Counted from the stretch's first letter, positions 24,073 to 36,474 are shown. The stretch: DNA of 64,000 bases from Chrysoperla carnea (GCF_905475395.1 NC_058338.1:7392935-7456934), one strand, 5' to 3'. Notes: generated by a model not told the origin, from the sequence alone. A program made the numbers and translations.

Positions 24073-27000
24073 ATGTCTGAGAATAATAATTATATTCATG
24101 AAAATAATGATAATATCGTTAAATCGGAAAAGAAAGTATTTGTGGAGAATGTAACATTATCACAATTACCAAAGAATGTACCATCAATTAGTGAATTTTA
24201 TGCTGATCAAAATATTTTGATAACTGGCGGTACTGGTTTTATGGGAAAAGTTTTAATTGAGAAATTACTTCGTTCATGTCCAAAAATTAAAGGAATGTAT
24301 TTATTATTGCGTTCGAAGAAAAATTACACGGATGAACAAAGATTAAATAAAATCTTTAATATACCTGTAAGTTTACTTGATTTATCAATATAATTATTAT
24401 TGAGAGAAGTTTTAGGAATTTTTCGGTAATTCGCTTCTCGCTTAGGCGAAGAATATAAAACCATTGCAATAATTTATGCATAAATTCATCTTTCGTATTA
24501 GCGATTAAACTTCCTAAAATATTTGGCAATGTTTTCATTTTACAAGTTTTTGTTTAGTTTACTCTGTCCGTTGTTTGAAATCAAATCTTGATCTGAAATT
24601 ATGCATCCATGTGTAAATCGGATGACATTGAATTTCGATGGTAAGTATTTTGATTGAAAGACGCACATTTATTGTACTTAAAAGTAGAAAATAATTTCTT
24701 TAATGAGCCACTCATAGATGATTATTTATAAAAACTAGAAGCACTTCGAATCATCTTTGAGGCTCATTTTTTTTCTAAAACCTGGTAGAATGTTTCTTAG
24801 GTATGAAATATATTTCCTAAACCATGAATTAGTTACGCAAATGTTTCTATTTGTTCATAAACAATAAATTGTTAATTGGAAATGTCCATGTAAAAGTTGA
24901 CTTAAAAAAATAAATAAATAGGCAACTTGTTTTACATATATGTTATACATGTATAAGATTTGTTTTTTTTACGTAACACAAGTTGCCTATTTATTACTTT
25001 TTTAAAGCCCGTTTCTTTTAACGAACAATTTATTGATAATTGAATAAATGATATTTGAAATCAATGAATGATATTTGAACCCTTAGAAACACATTTCAGC
25101 AGGCTTTAGCAAAAAGTCAACGATTTATTTTATTTACCTTTATAAGTCGACTTTCGTTACTCCTTTTACTGTACCACTAGCTATTAACCAAACATAGCCA
25201 ACTGAGGCTAATCCATTTGATCCTTAAAAAAGCTTCTTCTTTCTATTTGCAGTTATTTGATAGATTAAAAGAAGAGAATCAAGAATCATTATCAAAAGTG
25301 AATTTAATTAAAGGAAATATTAGCGAAATAAAATTGGGTTTATCAGATGCTGATTTGGAATTTATAATAAATGAAATAAATATTGTATTCCATGTGGCAG
25401 CATCTGTTCGTTTTGATGATCCTTTAAAGGATGCCATTTTAATTAATACACGAGCAACCAGAGAAATGCTGAGAATACTTAAACAAATGCAAAATTTGAA
25501 GGTAATCAATTTTTACTCAAATCGTACAAAGTTTCATGTTTTTAAAGTTGCATTGAATCTTCTTAAGGAAAGCGAAACAAACTAAAATAAACATCCTTAA
25601 GGATAGAGAATAGATTGGAATAAGGATAACATTTTTTTTTATTACATCTAGGTTTTTTTGCATACATCAACCACTTATTGTAATGTTGATAAAGACGTAG
25701 ATGCGATTGAAGAAAAAGTATACAAAGCGACAGCTAATTGGGAAACTATGATTAGTGCAGCTGAAACCATGGATAAAAATGTGCTTAATTTCCTGGAACA
25801 AAAGTATGTTGTTTGTAAAATTTGTTTGAGATTACAAATAAATTTATTTTTGTCTTAATTTTAGAATTTTAAATAAATTTCCAAATACGTATACATTTTC
25901 CAAAAATCTTGCTGAAGTAATTGTATCGGAAAATTGTGGTGAAATACCAACAGTTATTTTTCGCCCAACAGTCGGTAATATTTTCTGATTTCTATTTTAA
26001 ATAGACAATTTGAATAATTGAACTTTAATTGAAAAATATTGGTCAGGGAACTATGAAATGTTATTGGACCTGAGACCTACCATTTAAAAATTTTGATTTT
26101 GATACATTTTAGTAGCTTGGTTGAGTCAAATTTTAAATTTTTTCTATTAAAACTGTAAGGAAATTTTCATTCTTCTTAATCAAAAGGGAAATACTTTTCA
26201 GCAGCCTCTGAGCTAAAAATTAAGGCGAAGCAAGAAAATAAGGTCTTCAAAAATGTCAATATCTTATGATCTAATATGAACCATATAGGCAAATTATTTC
26301 ATATTAACTTACATCTGAATTAATTTAACGGTTTGCTATAGTGATGGGCACCGAAAAAGAGCCAATGCCTGGCTGGGTTGATAACTACAATGGACCAATG
26401 GGCTTAATTACAGGAGTTTTAAGTGGCATACTTCATACAGTTTATATAGCCAAAGAAAAAGTTTGTGATTATGTGCCTGTTGATATAGCAATAAATGGGA
26501 TGATAGCATCAGCATGGTATAAAGCTTTAGAACCAACAGGAATTAAGAAATGGTAATTTAAATTTTTACTTGAAAGTGTAAATCCATGAAAATAAAACAA
26601 AGGTTGTATGAGCTTATGTACGCACATACGATGTAATAACAAATATAATAATTTATAAATAATGTAAACAAATAATACATACCCCATTAGCTAATCCATT
26701 TATTGTGTTCATAGATGACACTTACTCTGTTATCTATCTATTTTGACCGTAATTATATGATAAAATTTTTTCGCGAAACAATTCGGTCAATATATTTATT
26801 TCTTTAAACAAATGTGAACAATACCCTCCCAGATTACCCGCCGGAAACCTGCACTTTTCCGTTCAGAAGCGGGATTCTCCAAAAATACAATGCAAATTAT
26901 AACTCTTCCTGACATATATTGGTGTATATCGTAGTTAATGAAATAAAATACATTACCGGGACATTCAAATTGGTATTTGTGTGGAGACATTTAAAACGGT

Positions 27001-28949
27001 CTTCTATTAGTGATAAAATTTGTGTCTTTTTAAGAATACCGAGCAAAGCTCGGTCATCCAGATATTGTATGTAATATTCTATGGATTTAATATGTTTGCA
27101 GTCTGGTGATTAATTCATCAACCAGAGATTTCATACAGGTTGATAATCGAATGTTTTTATATTATGGAGTAAAAGTGGTTGGATTGGCAAATCCATTTAG
27201 TCAGTTATTGTGGTATCCATTTTGTTTCCACACGTCAAATAAATATTTATATTGGTTTTTGTTTCTAACATTACACTTGATTCCAGCAATATTTTTAAAT
27301 ATTTTACTGAAATTTAACAAACAAAGATTAAAGTAAGTTTATATTTTTTTTTTACAAAATTCATTGTCACCAAGTTCATTTTGTCCGGTCCAGGCCAGCT
27401 TTAATCCGTCAGCACTCGCGTCAAACTGTCGGTAATCTTTAGTCGCATGATGAGAAATTTATTCACGCCTTGTGCACATGCGTCAAATATTTCGTGGGTT
27501 AAATATTCTTTAAGTTTGTAAATCATAACTTCCGGGAGTTCCATTTGCGAACTGCAAGTTGCTCCTCAAAGAGGATATCTTAAAAAGAGCCAATCTTAGA
27601 TGGAGGGAGGAATGTACTTGTTGTACTACAAGACAGATATGGTCTGAGTACAATCGCAGGCGTTCCGAAGATCTTATATCACTTCCAAGGGCCTTTGTTC
27701 GCAAAGTTGTTGCGGCTATTACAGGACACTGGTTGGGCGGCAGGTATGCTAAACGCCTGGGCCTGGCAGTGTATAACGACTACTGCAGAAGCTGTCATAG
27801 TGGTGAGGAGGAAGAGACATTGTTTCATCTTCTCTGTCACTGCCCAGCTCTTGTCATGAGGAGATGGACTTACTTGAGCCAGTCTCTCTTTGACGACTTC
27901 TCCGACCAGGAGTCCGTCGACGTCAAAGTTCTCCTGCTGTTCTTATTTCTCCACTGGTTCCAGCTCCAAATGGTTCATGGAGTAGTGGCCGGGGATGGGC
28001 CAACCCCGGGAGTGGCTGTCCTGGAACGGAACACACATAGACCATAGGGTCCGTTGTGATATCGATAAAAGTGGTGCCCTATACTTTTACGTTAATATCA
28101 TGTTCTCTAAATGCTTCAAAACTATAATATTTTTTTAGCTTATTTCAATTATATCGACGAGTATTTTATGCAAATATGAAGGTTGCACCGTTTTCGTTAA
28201 ATGAATGGACATTTAAAAATGATAATTTTAAATCGTTGCAAGCAATTCTAAAAATAGAGGATAAAGAAAAATTTTCAGTAAGAATAAAATTTTATACACT
28301 TTTTTTTACAACCAATTATGCGATTTGATTTTTCTGACCTTTTGTTTTTGTATATATAGGTAGATTATTCTAAAAGCCCAATTATAGATCGATTTGAAAG
28401 TGGAATGAAAGGATTGGCATTGTATCTATTAAAAGATAAAAATTATTCGAAAGAAACATTGAATCAGCGATTATACAATTTAAAAATGTAAGATATTCTA
28501 TGAAATTTTAAACAGATCATTTAGAAATAGAAGAATGTCTTTATCGTTGCATTTAATTATCAAATTATCTATCTATTTTTTAAATTTTTATTAAACCTCA
28601 CCCAAAAATTACCATGATATGTAATAAAAGACATAAGTTACTGGGTTGGGTTTAATAAAACGAGAGATATTTTATAATTAAATGTAACGATAAAGACAAC
28701 CTAAAAAATTTGTTAATTGATTTGGTTAATTATCTCGGAAATTAGACCTCAGACCGAAATTTGGTAAAGAGCTTTTTCGTTTGTCTTTATAAGCTCATTT
28801 AAGGAAGTGAACAGATTATAATAATAATAAAAGTTTTACTTATATTTTACAGAAAATTTTATATTCATGTTGGATTAATTGGTCTTCTGATTGTTGGCTA
28901 TTTGTTTGCCATAAATTTGTACATTGGAAAATTTAGATTGAGATATTGA
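24073..28949 (+). CDS. Fatty acyl-CoA reductase FAR4 (9 exons, 536 aa)
   Basis: Exons: 24073-24366, 25253-25501, 25652-25803, 25865-25974, 26342-26552, 27102-27332, 28139-28277, 28360-28487, 28853-28949. The start ATG (MSENNNYIHEN) has a CTCAAAATG context. The cofactor motif is at 51-58 and the catalytic pair is Y241 and K245 (YTFSK). Exon 5 is the most divergent of the array: GVLSGILHTVYIAKEKVCDY, and ALEPTGIKK instead of ALEQTxRNK. Exon 6 has WFLFLTLHLIPAIFLNILLK. The last exon is short and ends GKFRLRY, another departure from the KRxx tail. Intron 6 contains half of a TIR element plus a LINE fragment, and intron 8 an inverted-repeat element. All junctions keep the array's phases. Confidence 0.92.
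24860..25045. mobile_element. Inverted-repeat element in FAR4 intron 1
   Basis: ACAATAAATTGTTAA and AAATAAATAGGCAACTTGT on the left are mirrored by ACAAGTTGCCTATTTATT and CAATTTATTGATAA on the right, about 100 bp apart. It is a small foldback/MITE-like element. Confidence 0.55.
27402..27530 (+). repeat. Left arm of a TIR element, followed by LINE cargo
   Basis: The arm starts AATCCGTCAGCACTCGCGTC and ends TTTGTAAATCATAAC. The same arm begins the complete TIR element at 34866-35234 and occurs inverted at 55628-55740. In this copy the arm is followed at once by LINE sequence, and no right arm is seen. Confidence 0.65.
27531..28060 (+). mobile_element. 5'-truncated LINE, RNase H / zinc-knuckle end, in FAR4 intron 6
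   Basis: A 162-codon frame (27559-28047) encodes a non-LTR retrotransposon tail: ITGHWLGGRYAKRLGL, then CRSCHSGEEEETLFHLLCHC, then PAL. This is the typical end of RNase H plus a CCHC-like knuckle. The protein is in the same direction as FAR4. Codon use is much richer in GC than the FAR exons. The 3' segment (GTCCTGGAACGG...GGGTCCGTTGTGATATCG) is inverted relative to the related copy at 55387-55445. Confidence 0.8.
28536..28782. mobile_element. Inverted-repeat element in FAR4 intron 8
   Basis: TGTCTTTATCGTTGCATTTA at 28536 is mirrored by TAAATGTAACGATAAAGACA ending at 28699. The tail to 28782 (TTTGGTTAATTATCTCGG...CTCAGACCGAAATTTGG) matches the arm of the element in FAR2 intron 8. Confidence 0.65.
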
Positions 28950-28954
28950 ATAAA
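28949..28954 (+). terminator. Poly(A) signal of FAR4
   Basis: AATAAA overlaps the last base of the TGA stop codon. Confidence 0.55.
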
Positions 28955-29108
28955 ACAAAAAAATTATTATATCAATTATTGCGTTTTTATTATTTCTTTT
29001 TTTTTACTTATCAATTTTTAAGAAATTTTTCTAAGGTATTTTATTCTTGATCTGATCTTCTACATATTTGTGTTTCGAATGCAGTAAAGCACATTGTCTT
29101 AGATATAG

Positions 29109-29602
29109 ATTTATGGCCGGTTCTTCGAAAAGACGTCGGATGACGCAACGCGACTAGAATCCCGAAAACCGAAATGTATACTGCCAGTGAGCCCCTTAGA
29201 CGATTTCCGAAAGAAAATTGCTATTATTTTTCCCGATCAAATTGTAAATCGATTACGCTTACCTCGCGCTCGCACCTACAGCGGATTCTCAATGTGCCTG
29301 ACAAGATGTGAAAACCCGGCCTTTGAGGTAACATTTTTTTATAGGTCCCAATAACATTATATTATAACGAAAGTATAATTATAATTTATTACTATTTAGG
29401 GGTGTCTAGCAGGGGATAGCAACTGTAAAAAGTGTCCGGCAATGAACCACGTGATTTCTAAAGTTATCCTGAAGGTACTATTTTATAAAACTTTATTACC
29501 TGTTACTTGCCCAAGTATCCATAATCCAAATTCTATAGTCTTTAGTCGTTCTTACCTGTGTTGGAGACATACACAGAGAAACCTTCAGCTTTTCTAAAAT
29601 AA
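29109..29602 (+). CDS. Three-exon 3' part of an unrecognised cysteine-containing protein
   Basis: Three exons join in phase 0 with good splice sites: 29109-29327 (73 codons, donor GAG|GTAACA), 29400-29474 (25 codons, acceptor TATTTAG, donor AAG|GTACTA) and 29546-29602 (acceptor CTTTAG, ending TAA). The product reads YGRFFEKTSDDATR, then DDFRKKIAIIFPDQIVNRLR, GFSMCLTRCENPAFE, GCLAGDSNCKKCPAMNHVIS and ETYTEKPSAFLK. Exon 1 is rich in CpG compared with its surroundings, as real coding sequence often is. At least five cysteines cluster around the exon 1-2 junction. No start codon is visible: an acceptor-like AG precedes 29109 and a stop lies in frame before it, so upstream exons are expected or have been lost. 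It is not FAR-related and I cannot name the family. It may be a gene fragment. Confidence 0.5.
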
Positions 29603-29782
29603 CGAATGTCTGTCCGTTCTGGCTCTTGGACTATATAAATACAAATTTAATATTCAAAATAATAATTTGCTTTAATTCTGTGAGTTCTAATTAAAACTAT
29701 TACATATTAATGAATATATATGACGATAATCTTTATTGTTTTTTTCTTCTTGTCATTTTTGTGATTTCCTTATTGTCATTTT

Positions 29783-30312
29783 TATACCATGTATATGAAA
29801 TATATCATAGTATATTAAGTTTAGTCCCAAGTTGGTAACGCTTAAAAATATTGATACTACGAAAAAATTTTGGTATAGTTGTTCATAGAATCATTTAATT
29901 AGTCCATTTTCGGTTGTCCGTCCGCCCGTCCGTCTATCAACACGATACCTCAAAAATGAAAAATCATATCAAGCTGAAATTTTTACAGCGTACTCATAAA
30001 AAGTGAGAGCGGACATAAAAAGTGAGATCAGGTTCGTAAATGGGCAACATAAGTCAATTGGTTCGTGGGTCCGTAGGACCCATTTTGTAAACTGTGAGAG
30101 ATAGAACAAAAGCTTAAGAAAAGTTAAAATTTTTAGTTTACCCGTGCGGGCGCAAATTGTATAGTATGCATTAAATGGGAATATCAGTTATATATGTGCG
30201 ACATGTATACCCTATACATGTATAGGGTATATGTGTAATGTGATAGAGTAATGAACACTGTCTATACATGGTATTTAAACAATTAACTGAGTTAATTGTT
30301 TGTTTTCACTTG
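29783..30312 (+). repeat. Dispersed repeat family A, long copy
   Basis: It is parallel to 3581-4128: ATACCATGTATATGAAATAT at the left, then GTCCGTCCGCCCGTCCGTCT, GTAGGACCCATTTTGTAAAC and a right end GTTAATTGTTTGTTTTCACT. It has a CCCTATACATGTATAGGG palindrome near 30210 that the first copy lacks. Confidence 0.75.
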
Positions 30313-30486
30313 TTTTTTTGTAAACGTATTCTAATTTTTCAATAATATTGTTTTAACTTTTTTTTACGTACTTGTACTATAGAATGCCTTAAATTTAAAA
30401 GATCTTTACATATCTTTTTTTTTGTTCCATTTTATTATATCACATATTTCGCCAAGTAAGTCTTAAATTTTAAACTTAAGAGTAGG

Positions 30487-31200
30487 CGAGTTTTGAATTT
30501 CTGATCAAAAATTGGGTAAAATTTGAGAAAGGTAGAGCAAAATTAAATTTTTTGGATTTTGATGACGTCATGAAGTTAAAAAATTCAATCTTTTTGATAA
30601 CAGAGGCATATTTGATCCGATTTTATTGGAATTTTTTTTGAAACCCACTAATTTTGGCTCGAATTTTTCAGCTGTGATGTCAGTTTTTTGCTAGCTATCA
30701 TTTATTGGCTTAATTTAGGGACCAGGACTCCAAATTCTTGAAATCTATTATAGCAAGGTTAATTTTGACCACAAATTTGAAAAGTATGACCCAAATTTAG
30801 TAAGATTCCATATTTGGTTTATCAAAATTGTGTAAAATTTGGGAAAGATAGAGCAAAATTAAATTTTTTGGATTTTGATGACGTCATGAAGTTAAAAAAT
30901 TCAATTTTTTTGATAACAGAGGCATATTTGATCCGATTTTATTGGAATTTTTTTTGAAACCCACTAATTTTGGCTCGAATTTTTCAGCTGTGATGTCAGT
31001 TTTTCGCTAGCTATCACTTATGTTCTTAATTCCGAGACGAGGACTCCACATTCTTGAAATCTTTTATAGCTAGATTAATTTTGACCACAAATTTGAAAAG
31101 TATGACCCAAATTTAGTAGGATTACATACTTGATTTATTAAAATTGGATAAATTTTGGATGTGATAGAGCAATATTAAATTTTTTTAGATTTGGTATATT
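30487..31200 (+). repeat. ~316-bp satellite, two and a half units
   Basis: Each unit contains GATTTTGATGACGTCAT, starting at 30555 and again 316 bp later at 30871; a third unit is partial. Other motifs in each unit are TTTGACCACAAATTTGAAAA and TTTTTTTTGAAACCCACTAA. The same satellite occurs at 48690-49110, 59690-60420 and 62985-64000. Confidence 0.85.
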
Positions 31201-31513
31201 TTATTTTCGAAAGAATTACTCCGAATATCAGAGAAATTGAATGCAAATTATTGAATTAGGTACATGTTGGATATACGCCTATGAGTGGGCGTGGGGTTTT
31301 TTATTTCTTAAAAACTTTTTTTTATGTAAATTGGTGCAAAAATCGACCACCCTGTAATTTGTTTAATTTGTAAAACATTTGTTTTTTGATAGTTAAAATT
31401 TGTATAAATTTAAATCTAATCTGTATAAATTATATCAAAAAGCATTTACATTTCAATATTTTGCTTATAATCAACCAAAAAAGGTTTTTGCTCGTTGATT
31501 CGTGTGTTTCAAA

Positions 31514-34500
31514 ATGATTGATAATAAAAACGATATTTTTAAAGATAATAATCGTGTTAAATCGAAAAAGAAAGTATTTGTGGAGAATGTAACATTATCA
31601 CAATTATCAAAGGATGTACCATCAATTCGTGAATTTTATGCTGATCAAAATATTCTGGTTACTGGCGGCACTGGTTTTATGGGCAAAGTTTTAATTGAGA
31701 AATTACTTCGGTCATGTCCAAAAATTAAAGGAATCTATTTATTAATGCGTTCGAAGAAAAATTATACGGATGAACAAAGATTAAATAAAATTTTTAATAT
31801 ACCTGTAAGTTCGAAAATAATTCTAAAATTTTGTTCTTTTATCAATTTCATTATAAAAACAAGTGAAACGAAACAATTGACTGAGTTAGTTGTTGAAATA
31901 CTCTGTATAGAAAGTGTTGAATGTCAGTGCTTGAATTATTTTTAATAAATTAGAAAATTTTACACACATAACATCAAAGTTCTGATATTTACCACATGCT
32001 TATTTTTAGTTATTTGATAAATTAAAAGAAGAATGTCCAGAATCGTTATCAAAAGTAAAAATAATTAAAGGAGATATCACCGAACTAGAATATGGTTTAT
32101 CTGATTCTGATTTAGAATTTATAATAAATGAAATAAACATTGTATTCCATGCAGCAGCATCTGTTCGTTTTGATGATTCTTTGAAGGACGCCATTTTAAT
32201 TAATACCCGAGGAACCAATGAATTGTTAAAAATACTTAAACAAATGAAAAACTTAAAGGTAAAAATCACTTATCTTCAAAAGCATCGAATTCTTTTAGCT
32301 CTTATTTCTCCATTTTTATGTCGAAAAATCATGGATTATTTTTTTGTTTTATTGCGCGACCTCTAAAGCAAATTTTGAAATATTGAGTTAATGTTAAAAA
32401 AGTGCCGTTTTCCGGATTCGATTCCAGCCCTTTTGCGTAAACATTTCATGTGTTCAAAAACATAGAAACACCAAAAATCGCATTTCAATAGAAAGGAAAT
32501 AGGATAAAATAGACCGGAGAAAAACGACCAAAAAAATTAAAAAACTTATCAGAGAAAGTTGAAAATATGAGGTTACAGCGGTTTTGAGATTATTTCACTA
32601 TGTTTGGGGTTCCATAGCAGGCAAAGTCGATGTAGAAATCCTTAATAAAAAATTCTTTTTGTTTATTCGTCTCAATCCGATCAAAAGAAGCAGAGATATT
32701 CAAGGAAACGTCACCATAGAAAACAATGTTAAGATAAAATCAGAAGTCCGGTTCCGGAATCGGAAAACTCATTTACTGTATTTATTTCTGGAGGAAATAT
32801 AACCGTAGTAATAGAGCTCAGTTGATAATTTTTTTTTAATTATTAGGTTTACTTGCATACATCAACCACTTATTGTAATATCGATAAAGACGTGGATGCA
32901 ATCGAAGAAAAGGTTTACAAAGCGACAACCAATTGGGAAACTATGATAAAAGCAGCTGAAACTATGGATAAAAATGTGCTTAATTATCTTGAACAAAAGT
33001 ATGCTTTGTTTGTAAAGTTTGCTCAAATTATGAATTATAAATGAATTTAATAAATTCGTCATATTTTAGGATTTTAAATAAGTATCCAAATACGTATACA
33101 TTTTCCAAAAATTTAGCCGAAGAACTTGTGTCAGAAAATTGCGGAGATATACCAACAGTTATTTTTCGTCCAACAGTTGGTAAATATAATATTTCTAGAT
33201 TTATAATTTTACGTAGCTGACTGGAATATTAATAAAACTGATTTGTTTTAGTATGTTGCGCGGAAAATGAACCGATACCCGGCTGGATTGATAACTTTAA
33301 TGGACCAGTGGGCCTAATTGCAGGAGGTCAAGTGGGTATAATACATGTAGTTTATATAAACGGTGAAAAAAAGGTTGATTGGGTGCCCGTGGATCGAGCA
33401 ATAAAAGGAATGATAACATCAGCATGGTACAAGGCTTTAGAACAAACTGAACGTAATAAATGGTAATATTTTATCAGTCATATATCTCCTCCAAAACTAT
33501 AGGCTAATGTACTGTATTCGAAGATGGCATGGGAATGGTGCTATGGGTTTACAATCCTCTTACTCAGTCTGAGAAGTCAATAAATGTGTATAAAGCCTTA
33601 AAAACCGCGTAAAAACATGATTTTCTGGTATGAACAAGAATTAGGGGGCTGGGAAGTTGATATCCCTAAAAGTCACATCTTTGGCACTAATGCCACCTAT
33701 GGCACCTATCTTACATAAAAAGAGGATTTCTCCTTAAAATCCCTGTCAAGTTGCTATATATAAGCCCTGCTTTTATAACTCAATTTTTGCTGGAGTATTT
33801 GTGAACACCAGAGCTTATCGACAATGTCAGTTCTTATTAAAAAATTAAAAAATGAGAGAGGGGGGGGGGAATTTTCATGTATTTTCTTATATTTTCAATT
33901 CATTGTTTACACCGTTATAACAAAGTAAAAAACATAAATACTGCTTAAAAATGCTGTATTTAAGTGTAAAAAAATATTAAAAATACATTATAATTTTGAG
34001 ATATTTAAACGCAGTTTTTTGGCACTCTCTGTTGATGACGTATAAGTACGTGATCTGTCAATTGGTGACAGTTCAATGTATAATTTACACTTTTAAAAAA
34101 ATGAATTTACAACATAGAATTTACACTCGTTATTATTAAGTTTTCTAATAAAAAGCCGTAGAATAGTATAATTTAATGAAATACCATATAAAATGTAAGT
34201 AATTAATATCATACAGTATTTCAACAAATTTGACAAACCCGTACTATGATGTCACGTCCGTATAAATGTTTGAATTTCCGTTTTAAAAATTTTGAAATGC
34301 CCTAACTGAATTTGTACTTTGATTAATTAATTTTAAGTAATTAAAAAGATATTAATTACTAAAATAATGGTTTAGTTGAAATGTTCAGTCATTAAAGTTA
34401 CGGAAGAAAAATATTTGAACCAAATTCAAATTTCATGAATATTCCCTATTGCTAAAGCTACTTGTTATGTCTGCTGTATTCTGTTTTCATTTGGAATTTT

Positions 34501-36155
34501 CACTAAAAACCATAATTGTTTGATTGTAGCCTTGTAATTAATACATCAACCAGAGACTTTATAGACTTTAACAATAGTGTGATATTTGATTTTGGATTAA
34601 AAACAGCAATCCAGAATAATCCATCTGGCAAACTATTATGGTATCCATTTTGTTTTTATACGCCAAATAAATATGTGTATTGGTTTTATTTTGTAACACT
34701 GCACTTGATTCCAGCAATATTTTTAAGTGTTTTATTAAAATTAGCGGGTCAAAGATTAAGGTAAGCAAAATTTAAATATTTTTAGGGCATAAGGGATACC
34801 CAAAATGGCTATGGTATAGACCACAGTTTAACTTTTAACTCATTTATCTCTACGTTTATATTATTAACCCGTCAGCACTTGCGTCAAGCGTTCGGTAATC
34901 TTTAGTAGCATGATGAGAGATTTGCTCACGTGTTCTACACATACGTCAAATATTCTTTAACTTTGTAAATTATAACCTATATATAATATAACAAATTTCG
35001 TGACACGGTGTTTGTATTTGAACTCCTCCGAAACGGCTCGACCGATTTTAATGAAATGTTTTTGTATGTTCGGTAGGTATGACAATAGGCCGTAAATTTA
35101 TTTTTCACCCTTCTACACACATAGCAGTCAAACTTATAAGACCCCTTTTTTTAGTTCGGGTGTTAAAAATAAATTGTATTTATGTTTTAAATCGAGCGTG
35201 GTCAAAATGCAAATAACGCGAGTGCTGACGGGTTCATGTTAGTTCGAAATTGGAAAGAAAAAGTTTAAAATGCTCCAATCTTGACCTATCTACAGAATAA
35301 TAGTTTTTTGAAAAGATTCATTTTATTTTCTTACTTTAGTTTATTTAAATTATATCGAAAAGTATTTTATTCAAATATGAAACTTGCACCGTTTACGTTA
35401 AATGGATGGATATTTGAAAATGATAATTTTAAATCGTTACATGCAATATTGAAACCAGAAGATGTCGAAACATTTACGGTGAGTAAATATAAAATGTAGA
35501 AATTATTTTGAAGTATTATGCTTATTTATTTTTTTCACATTTATAGGTGGATTATTCTGATTTTGTACTTGAAAAACGATTTCATGAGGTATTAGATGGC
35601 GTATCAATGTACCTTGTAAAAGAGAAAAACTTTCAAGAAACACTTGATAAACGATTGTACAATTTAAAAATGTAAGAAGGCGTTATATTTAATTTTTTAT
35701 TTTTATGGCCCTTTAAAAAACGATCAATAAAATCAAAAAGAATACTTTGATGGCGTACCAAACGGCAAATGATTAGTAAAAATCTATCGATATTGCCGTT
35801 GACAACTTTTGGCTAAAGCATTTTTCCGTTGTTAGCGTGTTTTCTTTCGATAAGATACAATAATGACATATTTTTAAGACTTTTTTTTTTACCTATTACC
35901 TACTGTTTAGGGTCTTAATTGACTATAAAGGAAACCAAAAGAACTAGCCCCAATTTGATATCAGAAAATGATGTCCGGCTTGATTTTCGACAGATTTTTG
36001 TTGTGTTAAATAAAAACTATACTTTTTATTCCTTTTTTTTTTACAGCAAGTTTTATCTGCATCTTTTGGTAATGGGATTTTTAGCCATCAGTTCATTATT
36101 CATTCTGAAAATGTTTGCTGGAAAATATATTTACAAACGTTACATGAACATCTAA
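31514..36155 (+). CDS. Fatty acyl-CoA reductase FAR5 (9 exons, 538 aa)
   Basis: Exons: 31514-31804, 32010-32258, 32847-32998, 33070-33179, 33252-33462, 34530-34760, 35340-35478, 35547-35671, 36047-36155. The ATG (MIDNKNDIFKD) follows TTTCAAA; the longer upstream frame has a GTG, not an ATG. The cofactor motif is at 50-57 (preceded by ILV, not ILI) and the catalytic pair is Y240 and K244. Exon 5 has no internal long ATG frame but is intact: CCAENEPIPGWIDNFNGPVG, then GGQVGIIHVVYING. Exon 2 has FHAAASVRFDDSLK where the others have FHVAAS. Residues at the exon 6-7 junction (RLSLFKLYRKV) also differ. The tail is KRYMNI, two residues longer than the KRxx form. Intron 2 (32259-32846) contains an unexplained segment (see findings), and intron 6 a TIR element. 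Confidence 0.93.
31855..31930 (-). repeat. Family A repeat end in FAR5 intron 1
   Basis: Reading on the minus strand it gives the right end of the family (TCAACAACTAACTCAGTCAA, then TTGTTTCGTTTCACTTG). It is a short solo fragment. Confidence 0.55.
34866..35234. mobile_element. TIR element carrying Helitron-like cargo, FAR5 intron 6
   Basis: The terminal repeats AACCCGTCAGCAC (34866) and GTGCTGACGGGTT (35222-35234) are perfect. The left arm ends TTTGTAAATTATAAC near 34978. Next comes a Helitron-type 5' end (CTATATATAATATAAC...CGTGACACGGTGTTTGT, then CCGAAACGGCTCGACCGATT). The right arm resumes with TTATGTTTTAAATCGAGC. The total is about 369 bp. Confidence 0.7.
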
Positions 36156-36160
36156 ATAAA
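36155..36160 (+). terminator. Poly(A) signal of FAR5
   Basis: AATAAA begins at the last base of the TAA stop, and more A-rich hexamers follow. Confidence 0.55.
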
Positions 36161-36269
36161 AAAATAAAATAAAACCTGTTAAAACCCGTTAATTATTCTC
36201 TCATTATTTTAAGTTTTCATCTTCCCAATTTCGTTTCAGTGGGGGTTTTAATCAGTCAAAAATAGGTGT

Positions 36270-36474
36270 ACACCGATACGCTCTGATGGTGTCGCTGATT
36301 CTTTCGAGTGGATGAAGGAGGATAATTGCCGAAAATTGGGGAGAATAATTGCCGAAAATACACTTTGTAAAATACGTTAAACTTAGTAAAGAAGAGCCTG
36401 TTTTATTACTGCTAGACAACCATGACTTGCATTTGTCCATGGAAGTGTACTGGATTATTTCAATTGTATTTTGA
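36270..36474 (+). pseudogene. Tigger/pogo-type DDE transposase fragment, frameshifted
   Basis: The frame from 36349 reads LPKIHFVKYVKLSKEEPVLL, then LLDNHDLHLSMEVYWI and a TGA. This is the DDE_1 signature in which LLLDNHxxH holds the second catalytic aspartate. Just upstream another frame gives SFEWMKEDN, fitting the preceding part of the same domain, so at least one frameshift is present. It is not functional. Confidence 0.65.

Larger units (their letters stand above)
28950..31513. other. Intergenic region FAR4-FAR5
   Basis: It holds the orphan exons (29109-29602), a long family-A repeat (29783-30312) and 316-bp satellite (30487-31200). Near the FAR5 start there is a TATAAAT at 31424-31430, 90 bp before the ATG, a possible promoter element. 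The rest is AT-rich and featureless. Confidence 0.6.

Noticed and set aside
33252-33462. FAR5 as a pseudogene lacking exon 5
   Set aside because: No long ATG frame is seen there, but the exon is intact between good splice sites and reads through.
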